From CBDDIP01 sp965279405 (GTDB lineage: Bacteria > Actinomycetota > Acidimicrobiia > Acidimicrobiales > Ilumatobacteraceae): a DNA stretch of 64,000 nt. The first letter of the stretch is position 1. Every line of letters begins with the position of its first letter. The notes beneath the pieces were generated by a model. The model did not search any database, was not told the origin of the DNA, and worked only from the letters and a program-made list of their open reading frames with translations. The stretch spans positions 868,001-932,000 of the forward strand of contig OZ257157.1 of NCBI GenBank assembly GCA_965279405.1. Direction: 5' to 3'. The translations under genes and the position numbers were made by a program. This document shows positions 52,539-59,801 of the stretch, one piece after another.

Positions 52539-52585
52539 TTCCGGGCGGGATCGTTCTCGGCTTCCGAGAAGGATCCCGCCCGGAA
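52539..52585. repeat. 21-bp near-perfect hairpin in a divergent intergenic region
   Basis: TTCCGGGCGGGATC (52539-52552) pairs with GATCCCGCCCGGAA (52572-52585). TTCTCGG (52554-52560) pairs with CCGAGAA (52564-52570) around CTT, with one G/G mismatch. It stands between the starts of two divergent genes, where a terminator is not expected. The rest of 52516-52702 shows only a possible -10 TACCAT at 52689-52694. Confidence 0.85.
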
Positions 52586-52702
52586 CTCTGGTGGCGAGCG
52601 TTCTGGGCGGGGAGATGACCGGGGGCGGTGATGGGGACACCCAGAAGGTCGGAGCGGCGGGCGTGACACGGGGCGGGCGGCTCGGGCCTACCATCGGCCG
52701 TG

Positions 52703-54331
52703 ATGGAGATGCACTACGCAACCGTGTGGGAATCGATCGCTGACGCGATCCCCGATGAGACCGCTCTCGTGCACGGGAGCACGCGCCGAACCTGGAAGGA
52801 GTACGACGAGCGCGCCGCCCGCGTGGCCAGCGCATACGTCGCTGCCGGGCTGGGGCCGAACTCGAAGATCGCCCTCTACCTGTACAACGGCAACGAGTAC
52901 CTGGAGGCGCAGTACGGCGCGTTCAAGATGCGCGGCGTGCCGATCAACGTCAACTACCGGTACCTCGACGAGGAGCTCGTCTACCTCCTCGACAACAGCG
53001 ACTCCGAGGCGCTCGTCTTCCACTCGTCGCTGGCCGATCGCGTGGCCCGCATCGCCGAGCGGCTGCCGAAGCTGAAGCTGTTCATCGAGGTCGACGACGG
53101 CGGCGCCGGGTCGGTACCGGCGGCGCGGTCCTACGACGACGTCATCGACAGCGAGCCGATGATGCCGCGCATCCAACGCGCCGAGGACGACATCTACATG
53201 CTCTACACGGGCGGCACCACCGGCATGCCCAAGGGCGTGATGTACGCCATCGGCGGGATGACCGCGTCGTGGATCACCGGCGGGTTCCCGCTCCTCGGCC
53301 TCACCCCGCCGGCCGACACGGCCGACATCGCCGCGGTGGTCAAAGCCGCCACCGAAGCCGGCAACCGGCTGATCTCCATCCCGTGTGCGCCGCTGATGCA
53401 CGGCACCGGCGTGTGGCTCGGGGCGTTCATCCCCCACCTCGCCGGCGGCGAGGTGGCCACGCTCACCAGCCGCTCGCTCGACGCCGACGAGCTGCTCTCC
53501 CTGATCCAGAGCGAGCGGGCCACGGCGATCACGATCGTCGGCGACGCCTTCGCCAAGCCGATCATCCGCGCCCTGGATGCTGCCAAGGAAGCCGGCACTC
53601 CCTACGACACCTCCTCGCTGAAGATGATCATCTCCAGCGGCGTGATGTGGACCGCCGAGGTGAAAGACGAGCTGCTCGAGCGCATCGAGCAGGCCGTGCT
53701 CGTGGATGCGATGGGCTCCACCGAGGGATCGATGGGCATCAGCATCTCGATGAAGGGCCTCCCGCCCGGCACGGCGAAGTTCAGCCAGATGCCCGACACG
53801 AAGGTCTTCACGGAGGACGGTCGCCAGGTGCAGCCCGGCTCGGACGAGGTCGGCATGCTCGCCGCCGGTGGCAACGTCCCCCTCGGCTACTTCAAGGACG
53901 AAGCGAAGACCGCGGCCACGTTCCGAGTGATCGACGGCGTGCGCTACTCGTTCCCCGGCGACATGGCCAAGATCGCGGCCGACGGAACGCTGATCCTCCT
54001 CGGTCGCGGCAGCCAGGTCATCAACTCCGGCGGCGAGAAGGTCTTCCCCGAAGAGGTCGAGGAAGCCGTCAAGCGCGTCGAGGGCGTGCGCGACTGCCTC
54101 GTGGTCGGCATCGACGACGAGAAGTTCGGTCAGGCGGTCACCGCCGTTGCCTCGCGCGAGGACGACTCGGACGTCGACGAGGCCACCGTGATCAAGTCCG
54201 TCAAGAACGAGCTCGCCGGCTACAAGGCGCCCAAGCGGGTCATCTTCGTCAGCCAGGTGCCACGAGCGCCCAACGGCAAGGCCGACTACCGCGCCGCCAA
54301 ACAGGTCGCAGCTGACGCCACCGCGCCATGA
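52703..54331 (+). CDS. Acyl-CoA synthetase (AMP-forming)
   Basis: The 542-residue ANL-superfamily enzyme has the AMP motif YTGGTTGMPKGV, GSTEGSMG, a Y-x-F-P-G-D motif in the linker, and the catalytic Lys in APNGKADYR. It activates a carboxylic acid as acyl-AMP and then acyl-CoA. ATG 52703 is preferred; GTG 52700 and ATG 52709 are close alternatives. A -10-like TACCAT ends eight bases upstream. It overlaps an amidase gene by 4 bp, so an amide may be hydrolysed and the acid then activated (inference). Confidence 0.93.
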   Translation: MEMHYATVWESIADAIPDETALVHGSTRRTWKEYDERAARVASAYVAAGLGPNSKIALYLYNGNEYLEAQYGAFKMRGVPINVNYRYLDEELVYLLDNSDSEALVFHSSLADRVARIAERLPKLKLFIEVDDGGAGSVPAARSYDDVIDSEPMMPRIQRAEDDIYMLYTGGTTGMPKGVMYAIGGMTASWITGGFPLLGLTPPADTADIAAVVKAATEAGNRLISIPCAPLMHGTGVWLGAFIPHLAGGEVATLTSRSLDADELLSLIQSERATAITIVGDAFAKPIIRALDAAKEAGTPYDTSSLKMIISSGVMWTAEVKDELLERIEQAVLVDAMGSTEGSMGISISMKGLPPGTAKFSQMPDTKVFTEDGRQVQPGSDEVGMLAAGGNVPLGYFKDEAKTAATFRVIDGVRYSFPGDMAKIAADGTLILLGRGSQVINSGGEKVFPEEVEEAVKRVEGVRDCLVVGIDDEKFGQAVTAVASREDDSDVDEATVIKSVKNELAGYKAPKRVIFVSQVPRAPNGKADYRAAKQVAADATAP

Positions 54332-55767
54332 GCGTCGGACCGTTCACCACGGCGACCGAGATGCTCGCCGCGCTGGAGCGCAGCGAGGTGAGCTCGGTCG
54401 AGCTGGTCGACCTGCACATCGATCGCATCGAGTCGCACGACGGCCCGATCAACGCGATCCCCGTGCGCACGTTCGAACGCGCCCGCGGCGAAGCGGCCCG
54501 CGCCGACGCGGCGAGGGCCCGTGGCGAGCGTGCGCCGTTGCTCGGCCTGCCGATCACGCTCAAGGAGTCGACGCAGGTCGCCGGCCTGCCGCAATCCGCC
54601 GGCCTCACCGCGCTGGCCGATCACCGCCCCGACCGCGACGGTGTCGTCGCCCGCCGTCTGTTCGACGCCGGCGCGTGCCTCCTCGGCAAGACGAACATCC
54701 CGGTCGCGCTCGGTGACTGGCAGGCCGACAGCCCGGTCTACGGACGCACGAACAACCCGTGGGACGTCACCCGCACCCCCGGTGGCAGCACCGGGGGCGG
54801 GGCGGCCGCGCTGGCCACCGGGATGACGCCGTTGGAGATCGGTAGCGACATCGGCGGCTCGATCCGCGTGCCGTCGGCCTACTGCGGCGTGTACGGCCAC
54901 CGGCCATCGGAGAGCGCGATCCCGCGCGCCGGCTCGTTCCCGAGAGCTGACGTCGAGAACCCGGCATCCGTGCTCGGCGTGCAGGGCCCGATGGGTCGCT
55001 CCATGCGCGACGTGGAGCTGATGTTCGACGTCGTCGCCGGTCCCGGTGAAGGTGAGGACGCCGGATGGCAGCTGGCGGTCCCACCTGCGCGGCACGAGCG
55101 GCTGCGCGACTTCCGCGTGGCGATCATGCCGCCGACGTCATTGGCGACGCCGTCCGATGCGATGCAGGCGAAGGTGGACGAGCTGGCCTCGTTCCTCGGC
55201 GCGCAGGGCGCCACGGTTGGCGCTGCGATGCCGGCGATCGACCAGGACCGCTACCTCGCCGACTACCTCACCACGCTCTCGGCGATGACCTCGCTCGGCA
55301 TGTCGCGTGCGGATCGCGACGTCGCCGCGCAGCACGCTCGGGCACGCGACACGACGATGCTGCGGGCCCTCGGCCGCGGCTTCACGCTCGATGCTCATGA
55401 GTTTGTCGCTCTGCTCAACAGCCGGGAACGCGCACGCGCCACGTGGCGGGCGTTCTTCGACGAGTGGGACGTGCTCGTCTGCCCCACCGCGCTCGACTCC
55501 GCCTTCGAGCACCAGACCGGCAACCAGAACGACCGGACGCTCGTGATCGACGGGGTCGAGGTGCCGTACCTCCACAACGTCGTGTTCCCGATGTGGGCGA
55601 TCTACACGGGACAACCGGCGACGGCGTTCCCCGCCGGGCTCGGCCCGACGGGCCTGCCGCTCGGCCTGCAGGTGATCGGGCCGTACCTCGGCGATCGCAC
55701 GACGATGCGCTTCGCCGGCCTGCTCGAGCACGAGTGGCACGGCTTCCAGCCGCCGCCCGGGTACTGA
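54328..55767 (+). CDS. Amidase-signature-family hydrolase
   Basis: The 479-residue enzyme has the Ser-cisSer-Lys triad: Lys in LPITLKEST, cis-Ser in TPGGSTGGGAAAL, and the nucleophile Ser in EIGSDIGGSIRVPS. The C-terminus TGLPLGLQVIGPYLGDRTTMRFAG is standard for this family. It splits an amide in the cytoplasm. It is translationally coupled to the acyl-CoA synthetase. The natural substrate is unknown. Confidence 0.93.
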   Translation: MSVGPFTTATEMLAALERSEVSSVELVDLHIDRIESHDGPINAIPVRTFERARGEAARADAARARGERAPLLGLPITLKESTQVAGLPQSAGLTALADHRPDRDGVVARRLFDAGACLLGKTNIPVALGDWQADSPVYGRTNNPWDVTRTPGGSTGGGAAALATGMTPLEIGSDIGGSIRVPSAYCGVYGHRPSESAIPRAGSFPRADVENPASVLGVQGPMGRSMRDVELMFDVVAGPGEGEDAGWQLAVPPARHERLRDFRVAIMPPTSLATPSDAMQAKVDELASFLGAQGATVGAAMPAIDQDRYLADYLTTLSAMTSLGMSRADRDVAAQHARARDTTMLRALGRGFTLDAHEFVALLNSRERARATWRAFFDEWDVLVCPTALDSAFEHQTGNQNDRTLVIDGVEVPYLHNVVFPMWAIYTGQPATAFPAGLGPTGLPLGLQVIGPYLGDRTTMRFAGLLEHEWHGFQPPPGY

Positions 55768-55803
55768 ACCGCTCGCCACTTGACGTCAGGTGTACGTGTG
55801 GAA

Positions 55804-55826
55804 GTAGCTCAATACAAGTGAGCTAC
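55804..55826. promoter_or_regulatory. Inverted repeat upstream of the SPFH gene
   Basis: GTAGCTCA (55804-55811) and TGAGCTAC (55819-55826) form a perfect 8-bp dyad with a seven-base loop, in an unusually AT-rich gap for this genome. It could be an operator of the SPFH gene or a terminator of the amidase operon. Confidence 0.45.
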
Positions 55827-55872
55827 AAGCACAAACAACTCTGATACAAGGGTGGGAAACCCAGAAAGGCGT

Positions 55873-57966
55873 GTGAGTCCGTTGTCGGACTTCCTCTACG
55901 TGTTGATCCCCGCTGCGGTGGTTCTGTTCTTCGCGGTGATCGTCCTCCTCAAGTCCATCGTCCTGATCGGGCCGGCGCAGGTCGGCCTCGTCAACAAGCG
56001 TCTGTCGCACCGTCGTCTGACCGACGACGACCCCATCGCGTTCCACGGCGAAGCCGGCTACCAAGCCGAGCTGCTGATGCCGGGGCTGCGCGTCAAGCTG
56101 TGGCCCGTCTACAGCGTGCAGCGGCACCCGTGGGTGCAGGTGCCCGCCGGTGAGATCGGCGTCGTCATCGCCCAGGTCGGCGGCGATCTGCCGATCGGCA
56201 ACAAGAGCGCGGTCTACAAGTCCGAGTTCGGCAACTTCGCCTCGGTGCGCACGTTCGTCGAAGGCGGCGGGCAGAAGGGCGTGCAGCGCCCCGTGCTGCC
56301 TCCCGGCACCCTGCTGCCGATCCACCCGGTGGGCTTCCTCGTGCTCACCGCCAGCAACGTCTACGGGCTGCCCGTGTCGAGCGATCTCAACGTGCTCGCT
56401 CGGCGTCGCCAGCTCGACACCAGCTCGTTCGGGCTCGATGCCGCGCAGCTGCAGGTTGTCGTCATCTCCCCTGCCGGCCAGCAGGACATGATCGGCATCG
56501 TCACCGCGCTGGAAGGCGAGCCGCTCGACAGCGGCGACATCGCCAGCCGCCTCGGTGGCTTCAACGACGTGCTCCAGATGGAGTCCGTCGAGGCCGCCGA
56601 TGCGGAGATCATCGAGGTGCTGCTCGGCAACAAGAACGGCGAGCACAACAACTACCAGGACTTCCAGAAGTTCCTGGACGCCGGCGGGCGCATCGGCCTG
56701 CAGCACGACCCGCTGCTCTACGGCGCCTACCTGCTCAACCCGTTCCTCATCCGCGTCGAGCTCGTCCCGATGCTCGTCGTCCGCCAGGGCCAGGTGGCCG
56801 TGGTCAAGGCGTTCGTCGGCCAACCGACGCTGGACACCAGCGGCACCGAGTTCAAGTTCGGCTCGATCGTCCGCCCGGGTCACCGCGGCATCTGGCAGGA
56901 GCCGCTGCGCACCGGCAAGTACCCGATCAACCCGCGCTGCTACGCGGCCGAGATCGTGCCGACGAGCATCCTCACCCTCAACTGGGCGGCCGCCGTCAGC
57001 CAGGCGCACAACCTGGACGCGCAGCTGTCGCCGATCGAGGGCAAGAGCCGTGAGGGCTTCGTCTTCAAGATCGACCTGCAGGTGCAGATCCACGTGCCGG
57101 ACACGAAGGCGCCGAAGGTGATCAGCATGGTCGGCACGATGCAGAACCTCGTCAACGAGGTGCTGCAGTCCGCCGTCGGCAACCACTTCCGCAACACGCT
57201 GCAGGCGCTCGAGGCCATCCAGTTCATCGAGACCCGCCAGCAGGTGCAGATCGCTGCACTCGAAGCGATCTCCCGCTACCTGTCGGCCTACGAGGTGGAG
57301 ACGCGTGGCGTCTACATCCAAGACGTCGAGTTCCCACAGGAGCTCGTCGAGGTGCTGACCCAGCGCGAGATCGCCAAGCAGGAGAAGGCCACGTTCGAGG
57401 AGCAGCAGCGTGCCCAGACCGCCCGCATCGAGGTCGAGAAGGCACGCGGCACCGCGGACATGCAGGGCCAGCTGGCGTCCTCGCAGGTGAGCGTCGACAT
57501 CAACCACAACCAGGCCAACGCCCGAGCCGAGCAGGCTCGCGGTGAGGCCTCCTACGTGGAGGTCGTCGCACGCGCCGAGGCGTCGAAGGTCGAGGTGCTC
57601 GGCAAGGCCGAGGCCACCAAGATCCAGGCGATCGGTGGCGCCGACGCCAGCCGCGTGCAGGCGCTCGGCCTCGCCGAAGCGACCCGCACCGAGGCCGTCG
57701 GTCTCGCCGAAGCGCGGGCCATCGAGGCACAGGGCATCGCTGCGGCGCAGGGCTTCGAGGCGCAGAAGCAGGCGCTCGGCGAGACGGCCACCGCATTGGT
57801 TGCGGTCGTCAAGGCGATCGCCGAAGGGCGCATCAACGTGATGCCCGAGGTGCTCGTCACCGGAGGTGGTTCGTCGTCGCTCGACGGCCTCGCCGCCACC
57901 CTGATGCAGCTGCTGCGCTCGCAGACGCCGGCGTCGGACCAGCCGGCCATCGAAGCCGCCGCCTGA
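55873..57966 (+). CDS. Flotillin-like SPFH/band 7 membrane protein
   Basis: The 697-residue protein starts at GTG 55873 (AGAAAGG site upstream; GTG 55852 is an alternative). An N-terminal helix (LYVLIPAAVVLFFAVIVLLK) anchors it. SPFH segments follow, and from about residue 490 a long Glu/Ala-rich coiled coil (REIAKQEKATFEEQQRAQ, then repeated A-E-A-S/T-K blocks) as in flotillins and YqiK. Such proteins scaffold membrane microdomains. No NfeD-like partner gene is adjacent, although many SPFH genes have one. Confidence 0.87.
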   Translation: MSPLSDFLYVLIPAAVVLFFAVIVLLKSIVLIGPAQVGLVNKRLSHRRLTDDDPIAFHGEAGYQAELLMPGLRVKLWPVYSVQRHPWVQVPAGEIGVVIAQVGGDLPIGNKSAVYKSEFGNFASVRTFVEGGGQKGVQRPVLPPGTLLPIHPVGFLVLTASNVYGLPVSSDLNVLARRRQLDTSSFGLDAAQLQVVVISPAGQQDMIGIVTALEGEPLDSGDIASRLGGFNDVLQMESVEAADAEIIEVLLGNKNGEHNNYQDFQKFLDAGGRIGLQHDPLLYGAYLLNPFLIRVELVPMLVVRQGQVAVVKAFVGQPTLDTSGTEFKFGSIVRPGHRGIWQEPLRTGKYPINPRCYAAEIVPTSILTLNWAAAVSQAHNLDAQLSPIEGKSREGFVFKIDLQVQIHVPDTKAPKVISMVGTMQNLVNEVLQSAVGNHFRNTLQALEAIQFIETRQQVQIAALEAISRYLSAYEVETRGVYIQDVEFPQELVEVLTQREIAKQEKATFEEQQRAQTARIEVEKARGTADMQGQLASSQVSVDINHNQANARAEQARGEASYVEVVARAEASKVEVLGKAEATKIQAIGGADASRVQALGLAEATRTEAVGLAEARAIEAQGIAAAQGFEAQKQALGETATALVAVVKAIAEGRINVMPEVLVTGGGSSSLDGLAATLMQLLRSQTPASDQPAIEAAA

Positions 57967-57979
57967 CCCACGTCTGTTC

Positions 57980-58014
57980 GTGCACGAACCGGGACATGTT
58001 CCCGGTTCGTGCAC
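57980..58014. terminator. 15-bp perfect hairpin between convergent genes
   Basis: GTGCACGAACCGGGA (57980-57994) pairs with TCCCGGTTCGTGCAC (58000-58014) around a five-base loop. It lies between the SPFH gene and the convergent dienelactone hydrolase gene and should stop transcription from both sides. No U tract is seen. Confidence 0.75.
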
Positions 58015-58021
58015 AAACGCG

Positions 58022-58768
58022 TCAGGGGTGGAGCTTCTCGCGGAAGAAGTCGAGGACGCGAGTGACGCTGGCGGCGTCGCGATGCTCGGTGAGCACGGAG
58101 TGGTCGCGCTTGGTGGCGCTGGGGAGTTCGACGGCGATGAAGGCATCACCGAGCAGGCGGCGCAAGGACTCGAAGCGGGTGCCGACCAACGCGTCGCCCG
58201 TGAACCGCAAGCCGAGCACCTGGCAGCCGTCGGCGGCGCGCTGGGCGACGGCGAGCTCGTCGTCGGGCGACAGGTTGAGGTCGCCCTTGCGCTCGTCGCT
58301 GCCGAAGGCGAACGGCAGCGACGGCTGGCTGAGCACCGGCGCCACCATGATCTCGTCGACCATCATGCCGAGCGCGAACCCACCGCTGAAGCACATCCCG
58401 ACCGCACCGACGCCGACACCGCCGACCTCGTTGTGCAGGTTGCGGGCGAGCGCGCGCAGCCAGGCGATGACCGGCGACGTCTGGTGCGTGGCCCAGTTGG
58501 TGAACTCGCGAGCGATGCACACCTTGGCCATCGACTGCAGGCCGTAGCCGTTGGACATCTCCTTGCCCGGCGTGCCGAGCAAGGACGGCATCCACACGGT
58601 GAACCCGGCGTCGACGACCTCGTTGGCGAACGCGGTGACCTTCGGCGTGATGCCGGGCACCTCGTGGATGACCACGACGCCCGGCCCGCTGCCGCGCTTC
58701 CACACGTCGTGGGTGATCCCACCCGCGCTGAACGACGTCTGCTGCCACCCGTCGAGGACGGTGCTCAC
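58022..58768 (-). CDS. Dienelactone hydrolase-family protein
   Basis: The 248-residue alpha/beta hydrolase has the dienelactone-hydrolase set: Glu in VVVIHEVPGIT, nucleophile Cys in VGMCFSGGFALG, and a late RDHSVLTEHRD for the His. It would open lactones such as dienelactone in aromatic catabolism or act on related esters. It starts at GTG 58768, overlapping the upstream kinase stop by 4 bp. The in-frame extension upstream belongs to the antisense of that kinase gene. Confidence 0.87.
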   Translation of the reverse strand: MSTVLDGWQQTSFSAGGITHDVWKRGSGPGVVVIHEVPGITPKVTAFANEVVDAGFTVWMPSLLGTPGKEMSNGYGLQSMAKVCIAREFTNWATHQTSPVIAWLRALARNLHNEVGGVGVGAVGMCFSGGFALGMMVDEIMVAPVLSQPSLPFAFGSDERKGDLNLSPDDELAVAQRAADGCQVLGLRFTGDALVGTRFESLRRLLGDAFIAVELPSATKRDHSVLTEHRDAASVTRVLDFFREKLHP

Positions 58769-59784
58769 GAGAGCTCTCGCAGCGCTGCGAGCGCGCGCTC
58801 GGCGAGCATCTCGGTGCTGCCCTTGAACAGACTGATGTCGACCTCCTGGTCGCCCATCGCTCCGTGGAGGTAGCGGGCGTAGACGCCTTCGTTGATGACC
58901 GCCAGGCGCCAGCAGCTGAACGCCACGTAGTACGGGATCCCGCTGAGGTCGCGCCCCGTGCGTGCGGCGTAGCGCTCGAGGAGATCGCCGTAGCTCGGGA
59001 ACCCACCGGCGGAGGTCGGGTCGTTGGCCCGCATGTTGGCGGTGTTGCCGTCGTACCAGTACACGCCGAGGTAGCCGACGTCGGCGAGCGGATCGCCGAG
59101 CGTGCACAGCTCCCAGTCGAGCACGGCCGCGACGCGACCCTCCTGCACGTTGGTCAAGCAGTTGCCGAAGCGGAAGTCACCGTGGGCGATCGAGACACCG
59201 TGCTGGACCGGCAGCCGCGCCGCCAGACGGGTGGCCACCTCGTTGATGGCCGGCAGCTCGCGCGTCTTGGAGTTCTCCCACTGCGACGTCCACCGGCGAA
59301 CCTGGCGCTCGACGTAGCCCTCGCGCTTGGCCAGGTCGCCGAGGCCGATCTCGTCGACGTCGACGGCGTGGAGGTCGGCGAGCACGTCGATGAGGTGATG
59401 GGCCGCTTCGATGCGCAGCTCGGGCGCGAGCTGCTCGGCCTTGTCGACGCTGTCGAGCACGACGCCGTCGACCCACCCCATCACGTAGAACGGGGCGCCG
59501 TTGACAGCCTCGTCGGTGCACACGCCGAGGGCGGCGGGCACGGGCACGGAGGTCTTGCCGACCGCGGCGATGATCCGGTGCTCGCGGGCCATGTCGTGGG
59601 CGGTGGCCAGGACGTGGCCGAGCGGCGGGCGACGCAGCACGAAGGGCGTGCCGTCGGCGCCGACGACCCGGAAGGTGAGGTTCGAGCGTCCGCCGGCGAT
59701 CAGGTGGAACTCGAACGGTGCGACGGCGCCGGCGACGTTGGCCGACAGCCATGCGCTGACTCGTTCGATGTCGATGCCGTTCAT
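58765..59784 (-). CDS. Aminoglycoside-phosphotransferase-fold kinase (ACAD10/11-like)
   Basis: The 339-residue protein has the APH fold: FHLIAGGRSNLTFRV, FVLRRPPLGHVLATAHDMAREH, catalytic loop SIAHGDFRFGNCL, and AVLDWELCTLGDPLADVGYL. This subgroup resembles the kinase part of ACAD10/11, which phosphorylates hydroxyacyl-CoAs for dehydration, so a hydroxyacid or hydroxyacyl-CoA substrate is more likely than an antibiotic. It is coupled to the dienelactone hydrolase. ATG 59784 is chosen for the domain start. Confidence 0.88.
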   Translation of the reverse strand: MNGIDIERVSAWLSANVAGAVAPFEFHLIAGGRSNLTFRVVGADGTPFVLRRPPLGHVLATAHDMAREHRIIAAVGKTSVPVPAALGVCTDEAVNGAPFYVMGWVDGVVLDSVDKAEQLAPELRIEAAHHLIDVLADLHAVDVDEIGLGDLAKREGYVERQVRRWTSQWENSKTRELPAINEVATRLAARLPVQHGVSIAHGDFRFGNCLTNVQEGRVAAVLDWELCTLGDPLADVGYLGVYWYDGNTANMRANDPTSAGGFPSYGDLLERYAARTGRDLSGIPYYVAFSCWRLAVINEGVYARYLHGAMGDQEVDISLFKGSTEMLAERALAALRELS

Positions 59785-59801
59785 CGGGGGCACGGTACTG
59801 C

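Noticed and set aside
55786..58149. A 787-codon open frame on the minus strand opposite the SPFH gene
   Set aside because: Its sequence is Leu/Asp/Arg-rich antisense of the flotillin-like gene, with no recognisable domain; the plus frame carries clear SPFH and coiled-coil signals.
58765..59784. Aminoglycoside resistance kinase
   Set aside because: The sequence fits the ACAD10/11-like subgroup and it is coupled to a dienelactone hydrolase, so a metabolic kinase is more likely.
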